Part shown: in pieces, positions 7,752 through 17,229 of the stretch
Layout: every line of letters begins with the position of its first letter
Position numbering within the stretch: the stretch's first letter is position 1
Source: Oscillospiraceae bacterium
GTDB taxonomy: Bacteria; Bacillota; Clostridia; Oscillospirales; Oscillospiraceae
Length of the DNA stretch: 39,364 bases
Assembly (NCBI GenBank): GCA_017632775.1
Contig: JAGBQR010000041.1
Location: 1 to 39,364, forward strand
Direction of reading: 5' to 3'
Notes under the pieces: generated by a model
The model's input: the letters and a program-made list of their open reading frames with translations, nothing else
Database searches by the model: none
Told to the model about the DNA's origin: nothing
Program-made: the position numbers and the translations under genes

Positions 7752-9064
7752 ACCTGTTCTCCCAGTAAATATCCGTCATCCGTTGCGGTGATCCGGATAT
7801 TGACCATCTCACCTTCAGCAGCCTCACCGGTGAAGAGGACCAGACCGTCGATATCAGGAGAATCAGCATAAGAGCGACCCACCAGATATCCGTTTTCCTC
7901 ATCCGTATATTCGTACAGGACCTTCAGAGTCCTGCCGATAAAGCTGGTGCAGAAATCATCCATGATGGGAGCCTGCAGCTGCAGGATCCGGTCGGCGCGG
8001 CGCCGCGCCTCTTCCGTTCCAACGTGATCCATTGCTGCTGCGGGAGTTCCTTCTTCAGGGGAGAAGGGAAAAACGCCTACACGTTCGATCCGGAACTCCT
8101 GAAGAAAAGCACACAGCTCCTCGAACTCTGCTTCACCTTCTCCGGGAAGGCCGGCGATAAGGCTGGTCCGAAGAACGAGTCCGGGGATGCGCGCTCTCAG
8201 AGTGTGGAATAGTTTCCGGATCTCTTCACCGGTACCGCGGCGGTTCATTTTCTTCAGGATCTTGTCATTGATATGCTGAATGGGTATATCCAGATATTTG
8301 ACGATTTTATCATTGCTTGCAATCTCTTCGATGAGTTCATCATCAAAAGCATCCGGATATAGATAATGCAGGCGAATCCATTCAATACCGTCGATCTTCG
8401 CCAGTTCCCGGCAGAGCGGGGCCAGATAACGGCGTGAATAAAGATCGGTGCCGTATCGGGTGATGTCCTGGGCGATTACGATCAGTTCCTTTACGCCTCT
8501 GGCTGCGAGATCCCGGGCCTCTTCAAGGATATTTTCCATGCGGCGGGAGCGATAACGTCCGCGGATGGAAGGAATGGCGCAGAAAGCACAGTTGTTGTTG
8601 CAGCCTTCTGCGATCCGGAGATAGGCCCAGCCCGGACCGGTGGAAACAATACGGGGGATCTCGTCCACAGGTGCGTTTTTATCCCTGAAGAGATCCAGTT
8701 TCTGCCCGTGAACAACAGAATCAGCTGCGGAAACGATATCGGCATAGCTGCCGACTCCTAGAGTTGCGTCGATTTCCGGAAGTTCTTCGCCGATCGAGTC
8801 TTTATAGCGTTCAGCAAGACAGCCGGTAACGATGATCCCGCCCAGACTTCCCGCTTTTTTCAGTTCAGCCATTTCAAGAATGGCATCGATCGCTTCACTT
8901 TTGGCTTCGTCGATGAAACCGCAGGTGTTGATCAGAACAAAATCAGCTCCCTCCGGGGATGGGACCAGTTCATATCCTGCTTCATCCAGCAGATAGATCA
9001 TCTGTTCACTGTTCACGAGGTTTTTTGCACAGCCCAGAGAAATCAGGGCATAGGTGTGTTTCAT
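7745..9064 (-). CDS. rimO: Ribosomal protein S12 methylthiotransferase
   Basis: A 439-residue radical-SAM enzyme that adds a methylthio group to the conserved Asp of ribosomal protein S12. An N-terminal UPF0004 domain carries three cluster cysteines (Cys12, Cys48, Cys82). The radical-SAM motif CxxxCxxC is Cys155, Cys159, Cys162. A TRAM domain covers about the last 65 residues. The start I-S-L-G-C-A-K-N is typical of RimO and separates it from MtaB, also in this window. It lies 18 bases after recX and overlaps pgsA. Confidence 0.96.
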   Translation of the reverse strand: MKHTYALISLGCAKNLVNSEQMIYLLDEAGYELVPSPEGADFVLINTCGFIDEAKSEAIDAILEMAELKKAGSLGGIIVTGCLAERYKDSIGEELPEIDATLGVGSYADIVSAADSVVHGQKLDLFRDKNAPVDEIPRIVSTGPGWAYLRIAEGCNNNCAFCAIPSIRGRYRSRRMENILEEARDLAARGVKELIVIAQDITRYGTDLYSRRYLAPLCRELAKIDGIEWIRLHYLYPDAFDDELIEEIASNDKIVKYLDIPIQHINDKILKKMNRRGTGEEIRKLFHTLRARIPGLVLRTSLIAGLPGEGEAEFEELCAFLQEFRIERVGVFPFSPEEGTPAAAMDHVGTEEARRRADRILQLQAPIMDDFCTSFIGRTLKVLYEYTDEENGYLVGRSYADSPDIDGLVLFTGEAAEGEMVNIRITATDDGYLLGEQVC

Positions 9065-9082
9065 AAATATGCTCCTGTAAGG

Positions 9083-9688
9083 TCATTCTGATTCATCGGT
9101 AAAAGTGCGCAGAGCGGAGCGGATCTGATCCCAGGAATAGCCCTCTCGGAAGAAAGAGGCGGAGATTCTCGAAAGATTCTCGCGGGAATAGTCTCCGCGC
9201 AGCCGGTTCTGCAGGGCACGGGCAAGCTGCTCATCTGCATCTTCCGGCATTTCTTCCAGTGCGTCCTCCCATAGATCTTTTCCTATGCCCCTTCGGATGA
9301 ACTCCGAACGGATCCGGCCTGTTCCGTATCCTTTGCCGGAGTAGTGACGCACAAGAAGCCGAGCGTAATCCGCATCGTCCAGAAAGCGGTTTTCCACAAG
9401 CCAGTCGGCACAATAGCGGATGACTGATTCCTCATAGCCTTTTTCCGCCAGTTTACGGCAGAGTTCTTTCACGGACATGGCCCGCCGCGAAACGATTTCA
9501 AGCGCATGCTCTCTTGCAAGAGCACGCGCCGAATGAATGCGGAATTCCTCCAGATCCTTGTCTTCGATATCTTTTCCGGGATAGAGGCGGAATTCGGCAA
9601 TGACATTTGCAGTGGTCCTGACGGGACCGGTATCCGTTTGCACGAGATACCGGTCAACCGAGGTTTTCTGGATCTCGTGGATGATCAT
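9083..9688 (-). CDS. recX: RecX family regulator of RecA
   Basis: A 201-residue, mostly helical protein with the three-helix repeats of RecX; the [16 protein letters not shown] segment is diagnostic. RecX binds RecA filaments and controls their activity. The ATG overlaps the recA stop by four bases (ATGA), so the two are translationally coupled, a usual arrangement for this pair. About 55 N-terminal residues precede the helical repeats and look beta-rich, as in other long Gram-positive RecX proteins. Confidence 0.93.
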   Translation of the reverse strand: MIIHEIQKTSVDRYLVQTDTGPVRTTANVIAEFRLYPGKDIEDKDLEEFRIHSARALAREHALEIVSRRAMSVKELCRKLAEKGYEESVIRYCADWLVENRFLDDADYARLLVRHYSGKGYGTGRIRSEFIRRGIGKDLWEDALEEMPEDADEQLARALQNRLRGDYSRENLSRISASFFREGYSWDQIRSALRTFTDESE

Positions 9689-10791
9689 CCTTCAAAGTCG
9701 CTTGCGCTGATATCCACTGCACGGGTGGCTGCCTGTGCAGCTGCCTCCCTGCGGCCTTTCACTGTGAGGCGGTCAGCATTTTCGCGGATCCTCTGTTCGA
9801 TCTCATCACAGATCTCGGGGTTCGTACGCAGATACTCTTTCACACCGTCGCGTCCCTGAATCCGCTGCCCGTTTACGGTGAACCAGGCACCGCCTTTTTC
9901 TATGATATCCAGTTTCACGCCCATATCAACGATCTCACCGATGCGGGATATGCCTTCTCCGTAGATGATATCGAATTCCGCTTCCTTGAACGGAGGAGCG
10001 ACCTTGTTTTTCACGACCTTCACACGCGTGCGGTTGCCGAGGATCTCGCCGCCCACTTTGATGGATTCGATGCGGCGCACATCCAGGCGGACCGAAGCAT
10101 AGTATTTCAGAGCCAGACCGCCGGGGGTAGTCTCGGGATTACCGTACATCACACCGATCTTCTGACGCAGCTGATTGATGAAGATCACGGTGCAGTTGTT
10201 CTTGGAAATGGCACCGGCCAGACGCCGCATTGCCTGGGACATGAGACGAGCAAGTGCACCGACTACAGCATCACCGACTTCCCCTTCAAGCTCTGAACGG
10301 GGAATCAGCGCTGCCACAGAGTCGATGACCACGACATCTACCGCACCGGATCGCACGAGCTGTTCGGCAATGTCCAGTGCCTGTTCGCCGGTATCCGGCT
10401 GAGAGATAAGAAGGCTGTCGATATCTACACCGAGTGCGCTGGCATAAGCGGGTTCCAGTGCGTGTTCCACGTCGATGTAGGCAGCATCACCGCCGCTCTT
10501 CTGTGCGGAAGCGACGATATGCAGGGCAAGCGTGGTTTTGCCGGAAGCCTCCGGACCGTAGATCTCTACGATACGTCCGCGCGGAACGCCGCCGACACCG
10601 AGAGCGAGATCCAGGTTGAGAGAACCGGTGGACAGGGCCTCAACATTTACGGGAATGTCCTCGCCGAGGCGCATGATCGTTCCTTTTCCATAGTCCTTTT
10701 CGATGCGGGCGATTGCGGACTGCAGGGCTTTTTTCTTGTCGGTTTCTTCAGGTGCGGTTGCGGATACTGTTACTTTTTTCTTTTCTGCCAT
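9685..10791 (-). CDS. recA: Recombinase RecA
   Basis: A 368-residue recombinase that forms ATP-dependent filaments on single-stranded DNA for homologous recombination and SOS induction. Walker A is GPEASGKTT at 79-87. The [10 protein letters not shown] segment, Walker B ([10 protein letters not shown]) and the L2-type segment T-P-G-G-L-A-L-K are present. AAGGAG lies just upstream of the ATG. It sits inside an operon between prmC and recX. I looked for a Gram-positive LexA box (GAAC-N4-GTTC) in the 41-base gap to prmC and saw none. Confidence 0.98.
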   Translation of the reverse strand: MAEKKKVTVSATAPEETDKKKALQSAIARIEKDYGKGTIMRLGEDIPVNVEALSTGSLNLDLALGVGGVPRGRIVEIYGPEASGKTTLALHIVASAQKSGGDAAYIDVEHALEPAYASALGVDIDSLLISQPDTGEQALDIAEQLVRSGAVDVVVIDSVAALIPRSELEGEVGDAVVGALARLMSQAMRRLAGAISKNNCTVIFINQLRQKIGVMYGNPETTPGGLALKYYASVRLDVRRIESIKVGGEILGNRTRVKVVKNKVAPPFKEAEFDIIYGEGISRIGEIVDMGVKLDIIEKGGAWFTVNGQRIQGRDGVKEYLRTNPEICDEIEQRIRENADRLTVKGRREAAAQAATRAVDISASDFEG

Positions 10792-10832
10792 GTTCTTTAT
10801 CTCCTTTTAATATTTTCCTGTTCCGGACGTTC

Positions 10833-11693
10833 TCAGAGTCTGCCGATTACTACACGGTCCGTGCCGAGCGTGTCCTTTCTTGCAGCGGCAGTGTGAAAAC
10901 CGGCTGAAAGCAGCATATCTTTCACAGAATCAGCCTGTCCCTCACCGACCTCGAACAGCAGATAACCGTCCTTCTTGAGAAGCGTTTTCCAATATTTGAT
11001 GATGCTGCGATAGAACCTGAGACCGTCCTCACCGCCGTCAAGAGCCCATACTGGCTCATAGTCCCGTACGGAAGCATCGAGAGAGGAGTTCTCTGCGCTT
11101 GCAATGTAGGGCGGATTGGACACGATCATGTCGAAAGAGCCGAGACTGGCCGGAGGAGACATGGTGGCGTCTGCCTGCATGCAGATGACCCGGCCGGAAA
11201 GGCGGTTTGCGGCGATGTTTTTGCGGCAGATCTCCAGAGCTGCATAACTGAGATCCACGGCAATGAAGCGGGAAGCAGGCAGCTCGTGCGCCAGAGCGAT
11301 GGTGATGCAGCCGCTTCCGCAGCAAAGATCAAGGATTCGGGCATCCATGATGTTTCCGGTAAGAAGTTCTTTTGCGGCGTCTACCAGCACCTCGGTATCG
11401 ATCCGCGGAATAAGGACATCTTTTGTGATATAAAGCGGCAGACCGTAAAACTCCCATTCACCGGTCACGTAGGCAAGCGGTTCACCCTGAATGCGCCGCT
11501 CGGAGAAAGCGGCCACCCGTTCTTCCACCTGAGGACTGGTATACAGGCGCAGGTCACGGAGAAACTCCTGTGAATTCTTGCCTGCCGCCGCGGAAACGAT
11601 CAGCCTGGCTTCCTGTGTATGGTTTTCGATCCCGGCATTTCGAAGAAGGGTACGTACTTCGATGTAAAGATCGTTATAGGTTTTCATTGTCAT
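10833..11693 (-). CDS. prmC: Peptide chain release factor N5-glutamine methyltransferase
   Basis: A 286-residue SAM-dependent methyltransferase (HemK/PrmC) that methylates the GGQ glutamine of release factors RF1 and RF2. An N-terminal helical domain is followed by the Rossmann domain, with SAM motif D-L-C-C-G-S-G at 122-128 and catalytic NPPY at 193-196. Its ATG overlaps the stop of the DUF1385 gene (ATGA); a second in-frame ATG two codons later is also possible. In many Bacillota prmC lies beside prfA, but prfA is not in this window. Confidence 0.95.
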   Translation of the reverse strand: MTMKTYNDLYIEVRTLLRNAGIENHTQEARLIVSAAAGKNSQEFLRDLRLYTSPQVEERVAAFSERRIQGEPLAYVTGEWEFYGLPLYITKDVLIPRIDTEVLVDAAKELLTGNIMDARILDLCCGSGCITIALAHELPASRFIAVDLSYAALEICRKNIAANRLSGRVICMQADATMSPPASLGSFDMIVSNPPYIASAENSSLDASVRDYEPVWALDGGEDGLRFYRSIIKYWKTLLKKDGYLLFEVGEGQADSVKDMLLSAGFHTAAARKDTLGTDRVVIGRL

Positions 11694-12640
11694 TCACCCC
11701 AAAGATCCGAGCCTTCCACTTCCGGTATGACCAGCTCCAGTGCGCGGATGGCGCATTCGATCATGGAGTCGTCCGGCTCGTTTGTCGTGATCCGCTGCAG
11801 CCATTTTCCAGGAGCTGAAAGAGTGCGGGAAAGAAAATTGTCATGCTTTCCGCACCAGCGGTTGATCTCATAGGAGATTCCGACCACGGCGGGAAGAAGC
11901 AGCAGGTGACAGAGCATGCGGATAAAAGAGTTGTCCAGGCGGACAAGAGAATTGACAAGGATGCTCACAACGACCACGACAAGAAGAAAACTGGTCCCGC
12001 AGCGGGGATGGAAACGAGACTGTTTCCGTACGTTCTCCACCGTCAGAGGCAGACGGTTTTCGTAACAGAAGATCGTCTTATGCTCTGCACCATGATAAGA
12101 GAAAACCCGGCGGATATCCTTGATGCGCGAACTGAGAAGCATATAGAGCAGGAGAATGAGAATCTTGAGCACACCTTCACAGAGACTGCGGGTGATATGG
12201 TTTTTTGTCAGTACCGGGAATAACCCGATGAGAAGGGTCGGAAGGAAAATGAAAAGGAAGAGCGCAAGCGCGATTCCCAGTACGACTGCTGTCCCGATGA
12301 TGAGTTTCTGAGCTTTGTCTTCGGGAAAGTGTGCTTCGATCCAGGCATCCAGTTTGTCCGGTTCACCCTGTTCTTCGGGTGGAATAAGTTCCGCAGAATA
12401 CATCAGAGCTTTCATTCCCTTGACGAGTGAATCAAGAAACGTGGCGCAGCCGCGGATGAGCGGCCAGCCCAGGATCGGATAACGATCTTTGATAAAGCGG
12501 AGTTCTTCAGTTTTTTCCACAAGACCGTCCTTTGTCCTGCAGACGATCGCCTGCAGGGAAGGGCCCCGCATCAGGATGCCTTCAATGAGAGCCTGCCCGC
12601 CGATAGAAGTACGGAACGGGCAGGATTTGTTTTCTGACAT
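11690..12640 (-). CDS. DUF1385 membrane protein (YqhQ-like)
   Basis: A 316-residue membrane protein of the DUF1385/YqhQ family. The N-terminus has the conserved S-I-G-G-Q-A-L-I-E-G-I-L-M-R-G motif. Two blocks, Y-H-G-A-E-H-K-T-I and F-H-P-R-C-G-T-S-F, hold His, Glu and Cys that could bind a metal. Four or so hydrophobic segments lie between about 110 and 270. Function is unknown. Linkage to prmC is typical for the family in Firmicutes and is kept here with a four-base overlap. The ribosome site is AAAGGA. Confidence 0.9.
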   Translation of the reverse strand: MSENKSCPFRTSIGGQALIEGILMRGPSLQAIVCRTKDGLVEKTEELRFIKDRYPILGWPLIRGCATFLDSLVKGMKALMYSAELIPPEEQGEPDKLDAWIEAHFPEDKAQKLIIGTAVVLGIALALFLFIFLPTLLIGLFPVLTKNHITRSLCEGVLKILILLLYMLLSSRIKDIRRVFSYHGAEHKTIFCYENRLPLTVENVRKQSRFHPRCGTSFLLVVVVVSILVNSLVRLDNSFIRMLCHLLLLPAVVGISYEINRWCGKHDNFLSRTLSAPGKWLQRITTNEPDDSMIECAIRALELVIPEVEGSDLWGE

Positions 12641-12673
12641 GACAGAGAGTTCCTTTCCGAAAAAGGGAGTGGA

Positions 12674-13669
12674 TCAGGTTGCGGAGGAGAGAGGAAGCGT
12701 GATCTCGACCCTGCACCCCCCGCCTTCGGCGTTTGTGATATCGAGTTTTCCGTTGTGCCGTGTAATGATCTCGTCACAGACGGAGAGACCGATTCCTGTG
12801 CCGCGGTTCTTGGAACTGCCCTTGTAAAAGCGTTCCTTGACGTGGGGGAGTTCTTCAGGCGGGATGCCTTTTCCGTAATCACGGAAGATGATGTGTACAC
12901 CATCGCTCTCCGGACGCAGACTGATATCGATTTTCTTTCCGTCCCCGCCGTGTTTGGCCCCGTTGTCCAGCAGATTGAGAAATACCTGCTTGAGGCGTTC
13001 ATCATCTCCGGGAATAAGCGGCACATCTCCCTCAGGAGCCTGGTAATTTACTTCGATCCCGGCCTGTTTCATCAGTTCTCCGTAGGTGAAGATGGCGTCT
13101 TCCAGTTCAGCGGCAATATCGATCAGTTCGATACGAAGGTTGAAACGGCCGTCCTGGATGCGGGTGAATTCCAGCAGTTCAGCCACCATGTTCGTTAGCC
13201 GCTCGGCCTCTTTGGAGATGATATGGATGCCCTTGAGGGAATCTCCCTGGACAGCCGGATCAAAAGCGATTGTCTCGGCCCAGCCGGTGATGGCTGTAAG
13301 AGGGGTCCGCAGTTCATGTGAGACCTGGGAGATGAAATCAGTCCGGTATTGTTCACCGACGGCGACTTTTTTGGACATATCATTGATCTCATCTGTAAGA
13401 AGTCCGATCTCATCCTCCCGCTCCTGTTCCATTTGGATACCGTAGCTGCCTTCAGCGATATGCTTTGAGAAGGAAGTGAGTGCGTCGATCGGATCGGAAA
13501 CCCTCTGCCAGAACCAGATGTTTACAAGTACGAGAAATATGCTGATGAGAGCGATCAGGACTACGGCGAAAAGCAGATGAGCCCGGGTGACGCACCAGAC
13601 CGCAAGCAGCAGCAGTACAACGGCGGCCAGCGAGGAAACAAGGAGCTGACCCTTCAGTTTTTTCAGCAT
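12674..13669 (-). CDS. Sensor histidine kinase
   Basis: A 331-residue two-component kinase. Two membrane helices (about 8-28 and 32-54) are separated by only a few residues, so there is almost no extracellular sensor. A HAMP-like segment (55-105) precedes the HisKA domain, with SHELRTPL and phospho-accepting His118. The ATPase domain shows an N-box (N-L-L-D-N-G), a G1 box (D-Y-G-K-G-I) and a G2 box (G-T-G-I-G-L-S). It pairs with the response regulator 36 bases upstream. The layout resembles intramembrane-sensing kinases that respond to envelope stress; the signal is not known. Confidence 0.92.
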   Translation of the reverse strand: MLKKLKGQLLVSSLAAVVLLLLAVWCVTRAHLLFAVVLIALISIFLVLVNIWFWQRVSDPIDALTSFSKHIAEGSYGIQMEQEREDEIGLLTDEINDMSKKVAVGEQYRTDFISQVSHELRTPLTAITGWAETIAFDPAVQGDSLKGIHIISKEAERLTNMVAELLEFTRIQDGRFNLRIELIDIAAELEDAIFTYGELMKQAGIEVNYQAPEGDVPLIPGDDERLKQVFLNLLDNGAKHGGDGKKIDISLRPESDGVHIIFRDYGKGIPPEELPHVKERFYKGSSKNRGTGIGLSVCDEIITRHNGKLDITNAEGGGCRVEITLPLSSAT

Positions 13670-13705
13670 CGTAAGGTATGTTCTCCTGTAAAAGAATCTT
13701 CGGGA

Positions 13706-14392
13706 TCAGTAGCCCCACTTATAACCGTATCCCCATACTGTGGTAAGATAAGTCGGCTCCGCAGTGTCGTCTTCGATCTTTGTGCGCAGGCGCCGGATGT
13801 TTACATCTACGGTTTTGGGTTCACCGGAGAAGTCTTCGCCCCAGACAGCCATCAGGATATCATCACGGGACATGGCCTTGCCGGGATTTTCCATGAAGAG
13901 TTTCATAAGAAGGTATTCGATCTGTGTAAGCTTCAGCCGTTCGCCGTTCTTCTCCAGTGTGCGGTTACGCGTGTTGAGCAGGAAGGGACCGCTCTGAAGT
14001 TCATAGTTGCTGTCCTCGTCATCAATGCCGAGACGGCGGATCAGTGCGTCGACACGGGCGGTGAGTTCGGCGGGAGAAAAGGGTTTGGTAACATAATCAT
14101 CCGCCCCGGTCATCAGACCGGTGACTTTATCGATTTCCTGACTCTTGGCCGTGAGCATGATGATACCCATCTTGGAGCCGGAAGCACGGATCTTGCGGCA
14201 GACTTCGAATCCGTCTATATCCGGAAGCATTACATCCAGCAGGGCAAGGCAGATGTCCGGATTGACCTTCAGCTTCTCCAGCGCGGCGGCACCGGTCTCA
14301 GCTTCGATGGGTTCATAGCCGCTTCTGCGCAGGTTGATCACTACGAAACTCCGGATATTGGATTCATCTTCAAGCACAAGGATCTTCTTCAT
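13706..14392 (-). CDS. OmpR/PhoB-type response regulator
   Basis: A 228-residue regulator. The receiver domain (1-115) has phospho-acceptor Asp53, Thr81 and Lys103 in the usual places. The winged-helix DNA-binding domain (about 130-228) ends with the T-V-W-G-Y-G-Y-K-W hairpin typical of OmpR/PhoB proteins. It is the first gene of the nine-gene minus-strand unit and presumably acts with the adjacent kinase. Targets are unknown; the leader of its own operon is a natural place to look. Confidence 0.94.
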   Translation of the reverse strand: MKKILVLEDESNIRSFVVINLRRSGYEPIEAETGAAALEKLKVNPDICLALLDVMLPDIDGFEVCRKIRASGSKMGIIMLTAKSQEIDKVTGLMTGADDYVTKPFSPAELTARVDALIRRLGIDDEDSNYELQSGPFLLNTRNRTLEKNGERLKLTQIEYLLMKLFMENPGKAMSRDDILMAVWGEDFSGEPKTVDVNIRRLRTKIEDDTAEPTYLTTVWGYGYKWGY

Positions 14393-14490
14393 ATCGTTTC
14401 CCTCACTTCATCAAAATTAAGAGGCAGTTTTATGAAATTGAAAAGAGTTGCCCGGTTAATGACAAAACAGACTTCAAATTATGACAGCCT

Positions 14491-14496
14491 ATTATA
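14491..14496 (-). promoter_or_regulatory. Extended -10 of the nine-gene minus-strand operon
   Basis: On the minus strand TGGTATAAT, an extended -10, lies about 98 bases upstream of the response-regulator start. No good -35 match is seen. The leader would be about 92 bases long. Confidence 0.55.
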
Positions 14497-14595
14497 CCAT
14501 GGTTTTCAAAAAAGAACAGCAATTTTTTCCGTCTTTACAGTTTCTGTTTTATTATTGTATCTGAAGAAGCTCCATTTCTGAGGATTCAACGGCGC

Positions 14596-14624
14596 TTGAT
14601 AATTTTCCGTATAGCTGATATCAT
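14596..14624 (+). promoter_or_regulatory. Promoter of the GTPase-NYN operon, predicting a leaderless mRNA
   Basis: TTGATA (14596-14601), a 17-base spacer, TATCAT (14619-14624). The expected RNA start (14630-14632) coincides with the ATG at 14632, and no ribosome site precedes that ATG. The TTG at 14596 could itself be a start (GAGGA lies about 11 bases upstream), so the two readings compete. Confidence 0.5.
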
Positions 14625-14631
14625 TACGACC

Positions 14632-17229
14632 ATGAATACGGAAAAACACATTGTGATCGGAATCGTGGCACATGTGGACGCCGGCAAGACCACGCTTGCG
14701 GACGCAATGCTTTACCTGTCAGGCAAGGCGAGGGAACTCGGAAGCGTTGACAGGAGGAGCAGCCATTTCGACACACATATACTGGAAAGAAAACGGGGGA
14801 TCACGGTCTTTTCCAAACAGGCAGAGATCACGCTCCCGCATACCTCCCTTACCGTTCTGGATACGCCGGGGCATTCGGATTTTGTCGGAGAGACGGAGCG
14901 TGCCCTTTCGGTTCTGGATTATGCACTGCTGGTTATATCCGGTACGGATGGTGTTCAGGCTCATACACAGACGATCATCCGTCTGCTGAGACAGCATCAT
15001 ATTCCGATCATTCTTTTTGTAACGAAAATGGATATCTCCCATCGGGATCCGCAGGAACTGATCGATGAGCTCGGGATGGAACTGAGCGGAGAAGTCGTGG
15101 ATTTCACGCAGCTGCCGGAGGAGATGTCTGATCATCTGGCGCTCTGCTCCGAGGAAGCGATGGAGGAGGCCCTGGCGTCCGGTACGGTCTCGGACGAAAC
15201 GATTGCTGCGCTCATCCGGACCGGAAAGGTCCATCCTTGCCTGTTTGGCTCCGGACTGCACCTTGACGGCGTGGAAAAACTGCTGGATCTGTTGGACCGT
15301 TATACAAGGATGCCGGAGTACGGTGATGCATTTGCAGGCAGAGTATTCAAGATCACGCGGGATCTGAAAGGGATGCGGCTGACGCATATGAAAGTGACCG
15401 GTGGAAAACTTGCCGTAAAGGAGCGTATCCGGTTTGCTGATCAGGCCGGGACGGAAAAAGAGGAGAAGGCAGACAGTATCCGAATCTATACGGGGGACCG
15501 CTTCGAAACGGTGGAAGTCGTCTGCGCAGGGGAGATCTGTGCTATCCCGGGACTGACGTACACGTACGCCGGTCTGGAGGTGGGGGACGCGGCAGGTTCC
15601 TTCACGGCGGAGATGGAGCCGGTAATGGATTATCGCATTCTTTTTCCGGACGGTGAGGATTCTCAGCAGATGTTCCGCACACTTCTTGTGCTTACGGAAG
15701 AGGATCCGCAGCTTCAGCTGCGATGGGACGATGCAAAAAAAGAGATCCGTATCCGCATTATGGGAAAGATCCAGGCGGAGATCCTTCGGGAACTGATCCG
15801 GGAGCGTTTCGGGGTGGAGACCGAATTCTCGGAAGGATCGGTAATGTACCGGGAGACTATCCGTGAACGGGTCGAAGGAATGGGTCATTTTGAACCTCTG
15901 CGTCATTATGCCGAAGTCCACCTTATACTGGATCCGCTGCCGTCCGGGAGCGGGATCGTGATCCGTTCAGCGTGCAGTGAAGATGAACTCGACCGGAACT
16001 GGCAACGCCTGATTCTTACGCATCTCCGTGAAAAGCAGCATCTGGGAGTGCTGACCGGATCCCCTGTGACAGACATTCGCATCACGCTTGGAGCCGGGAA
16101 GGCCCATCTGAAACACACCGAAGGCGGAGATTTCCGTGAAGCCACATACCGCGCAGTAAGGCAGGGGCTTATGAAAGCCGAGAATATCCTTCTGGAGCCG
16201 TATTACAGGTTCAGTATCCGTATCCCACCCGATTCTGTCGGTCGGGTCATGAGTGATATCCGGGCTATGCACGGAGAATTCGAGAGTCCTGAGAACAGCG
16301 GCACGTATGTCCTGCTGGAGGGGTCCGCTCCTGTTTCGGAACTCAACGGATATACGGATGAATTGCTTTCTATTACCCGCGGGAAAGGAAGGATACAGCT
16401 TGTTCCGGAAGGCTACAGGCCTTGTCACAATGCGCAGCAGGTCATCGAGAAAGCGAACTATCACGCAGAGAGAGATCAGGAGAACACGGCGGATTCTGTT
16501 TTCTGCTCACACGGTTCGGGAGTCACAATCTCGTGGGATAAGGCGGAAGAATATATGCATTTGCCTCCCTGCCTCCCTGCCGGGAGGACTCCGCCTTCAG
16601 ATTCTCCGATCCGCAGACCTGTCAGCATCGATGAAAAGGAACTGGAAGCGATCATGCTGCGGGAATTCGGACCGATACGCAGGCGGGAATACACGATTCC
16701 CGCCGTGAATGCTGCACCAGTGATAAAGAGCGGACACACTGCTGCAAAAAAAGAACGCATCGTAGTGGATGGCTATAATGTGATCTTTGCCTGGAAGAGT
16801 ATGAAAGACCTGGCTGCGGACAATCTCGATCTTGCCCGCACGGAGTTGGAAGAGATCCTGGCCAACTATGCCTCTTTTACAGGAAAGGAACTGGTCCTGG
16901 TGTTTGACGGGTTCCGAACTCCGGGAAACCCGGGCTCGCGTACACAGGAACACGGAATACGGATCGCCTATACGAGGGAGGGAGAGACGGCGGATACTTA
17001 TATCGAAAGGCTGGTCTCGGAAATGGGAAGCAATCGGGAAGTGCGCGTGGTAACGGGAGATAATCTCATTCGGCTTACAGCGCTTCGCTCCGGCGTGCTT
17101 CGTACCTCTTCGAAGGAATTCGAGCAGGAGGTGCGGGAAGAGGTGCGCAGAATGGAGGAAGTGATCGGACAGACGAACCGGAACCCGCATATGACGAAAC
17201 TGAAAGATGGAAAAAACGGAACTGATTAA
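14632..17229 (+). CDS. TetM-like translational GTPase fused to a C-terminal NYN (Rae1/YacP-like) domain
   Basis: An 865-residue protein. Residues 1 to about 640 form an EF-G/TetM-type GTPase: P-loop AHVDAGKTT (13-21), R-G-I-T switch, DTPGHSD (77-83), TKMD (131-134), then domains II-V. The tip loop that in TetM carries the proline-rich drug-displacing motif is instead K-H-T-E-G-G-D-F-R-E (494-503), so tetracycline protection is not supported. A linker (about 645-705) contains I-D-E-K-E-L-E-A-I-M. Residues about 708-845 are a NYN/PIN-like nuclease related to Rae1, with candidate metal-binding Asp713, Asp759, Asp788 and Asp810. It overlaps ylmH by 23 bases. A role in clearing or cutting mRNA on stalled ribosomes is my inference. 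TTG 14596 would add 12 residues. Confidence 0.88.
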   Translation: MNTEKHIVIGIVAHVDAGKTTLADAMLYLSGKARELGSVDRRSSHFDTHILERKRGITVFSKQAEITLPHTSLTVLDTPGHSDFVGETERALSVLDYALLVISGTDGVQAHTQTIIRLLRQHHIPIILFVTKMDISHRDPQELIDELGMELSGEVVDFTQLPEEMSDHLALCSEEAMEEALASGTVSDETIAALIRTGKVHPCLFGSGLHLDGVEKLLDLLDRYTRMPEYGDAFAGRVFKITRDLKGMRLTHMKVTGGKLAVKERIRFADQAGTEKEEKADSIRIYTGDRFETVEVVCAGEICAIPGLTYTYAGLEVGDAAGSFTAEMEPVMDYRILFPDGEDSQQMFRTLLVLTEEDPQLQLRWDDAKKEIRIRIMGKIQAEILRELIRERFGVETEFSEGSVMYRETIRERVEGMGHFEPLRHYAEVHLILDPLPSGSGIVIRSACSEDELDRNWQRLILTHLREKQHLGVLTGSPVTDIRITLGAGKAHLKHTEGGDFREATYRAVRQGLMKAENILLEPYYRFSIRIPPDSVGRVMSDIRAMHGEFESPENSGTYVLLEGSAPVSELNGYTDELLSITRGKGRIQLVPEGYRPCHNAQQVIEKANYHAERDQENTADSVFCSHGSGVTISWDKAEEYMHLPPCLPAGRTPPSDSPIRRPVSIDEKELEAIMLREFGPIRRREYTIPAVNAAPVIKSGHTAAKKERIVVDGYNVIFAWKSMKDLAADNLDLARTELEEILANYASFTGKELVLVFDGFRTPGNPGSRTQEHGIRIAYTREGETADTYIERLVSEMGSNREVRVVTGDNLIRLTALRSGVLRTSSKEFEQEVREEVRRMEEVIGQTNRNPHMTKLKDGKNGTD

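Noticed and set aside
10792..10832. LexA box before recA
   Set aside because: The gap holds GAAC twice in the same orientation on the minus strand, not the inverted GAAC-N4-GTTC.
14719..15921. Minus-strand frame of about 400 codons opposite the GTPase
   Set aside because: Antisense shadow of a conserved GTPase domain; no start signal or motif.
16560..16600. Short CCTCCCTG direct repeat as a mobile or insertion remnant
   Set aside because: Only two 8-base units in frame inside the proline-rich linker of the GTPase-NYN protein; ordinary low-complexity linker DNA.
14632..17229. A tetracycline resistance gene (tetM/O/W type)
   Set aside because: The G domain is similar, but the proline-rich tip motif of true ribosomal protection proteins is replaced, and a nuclease domain is fused at the C-terminus.
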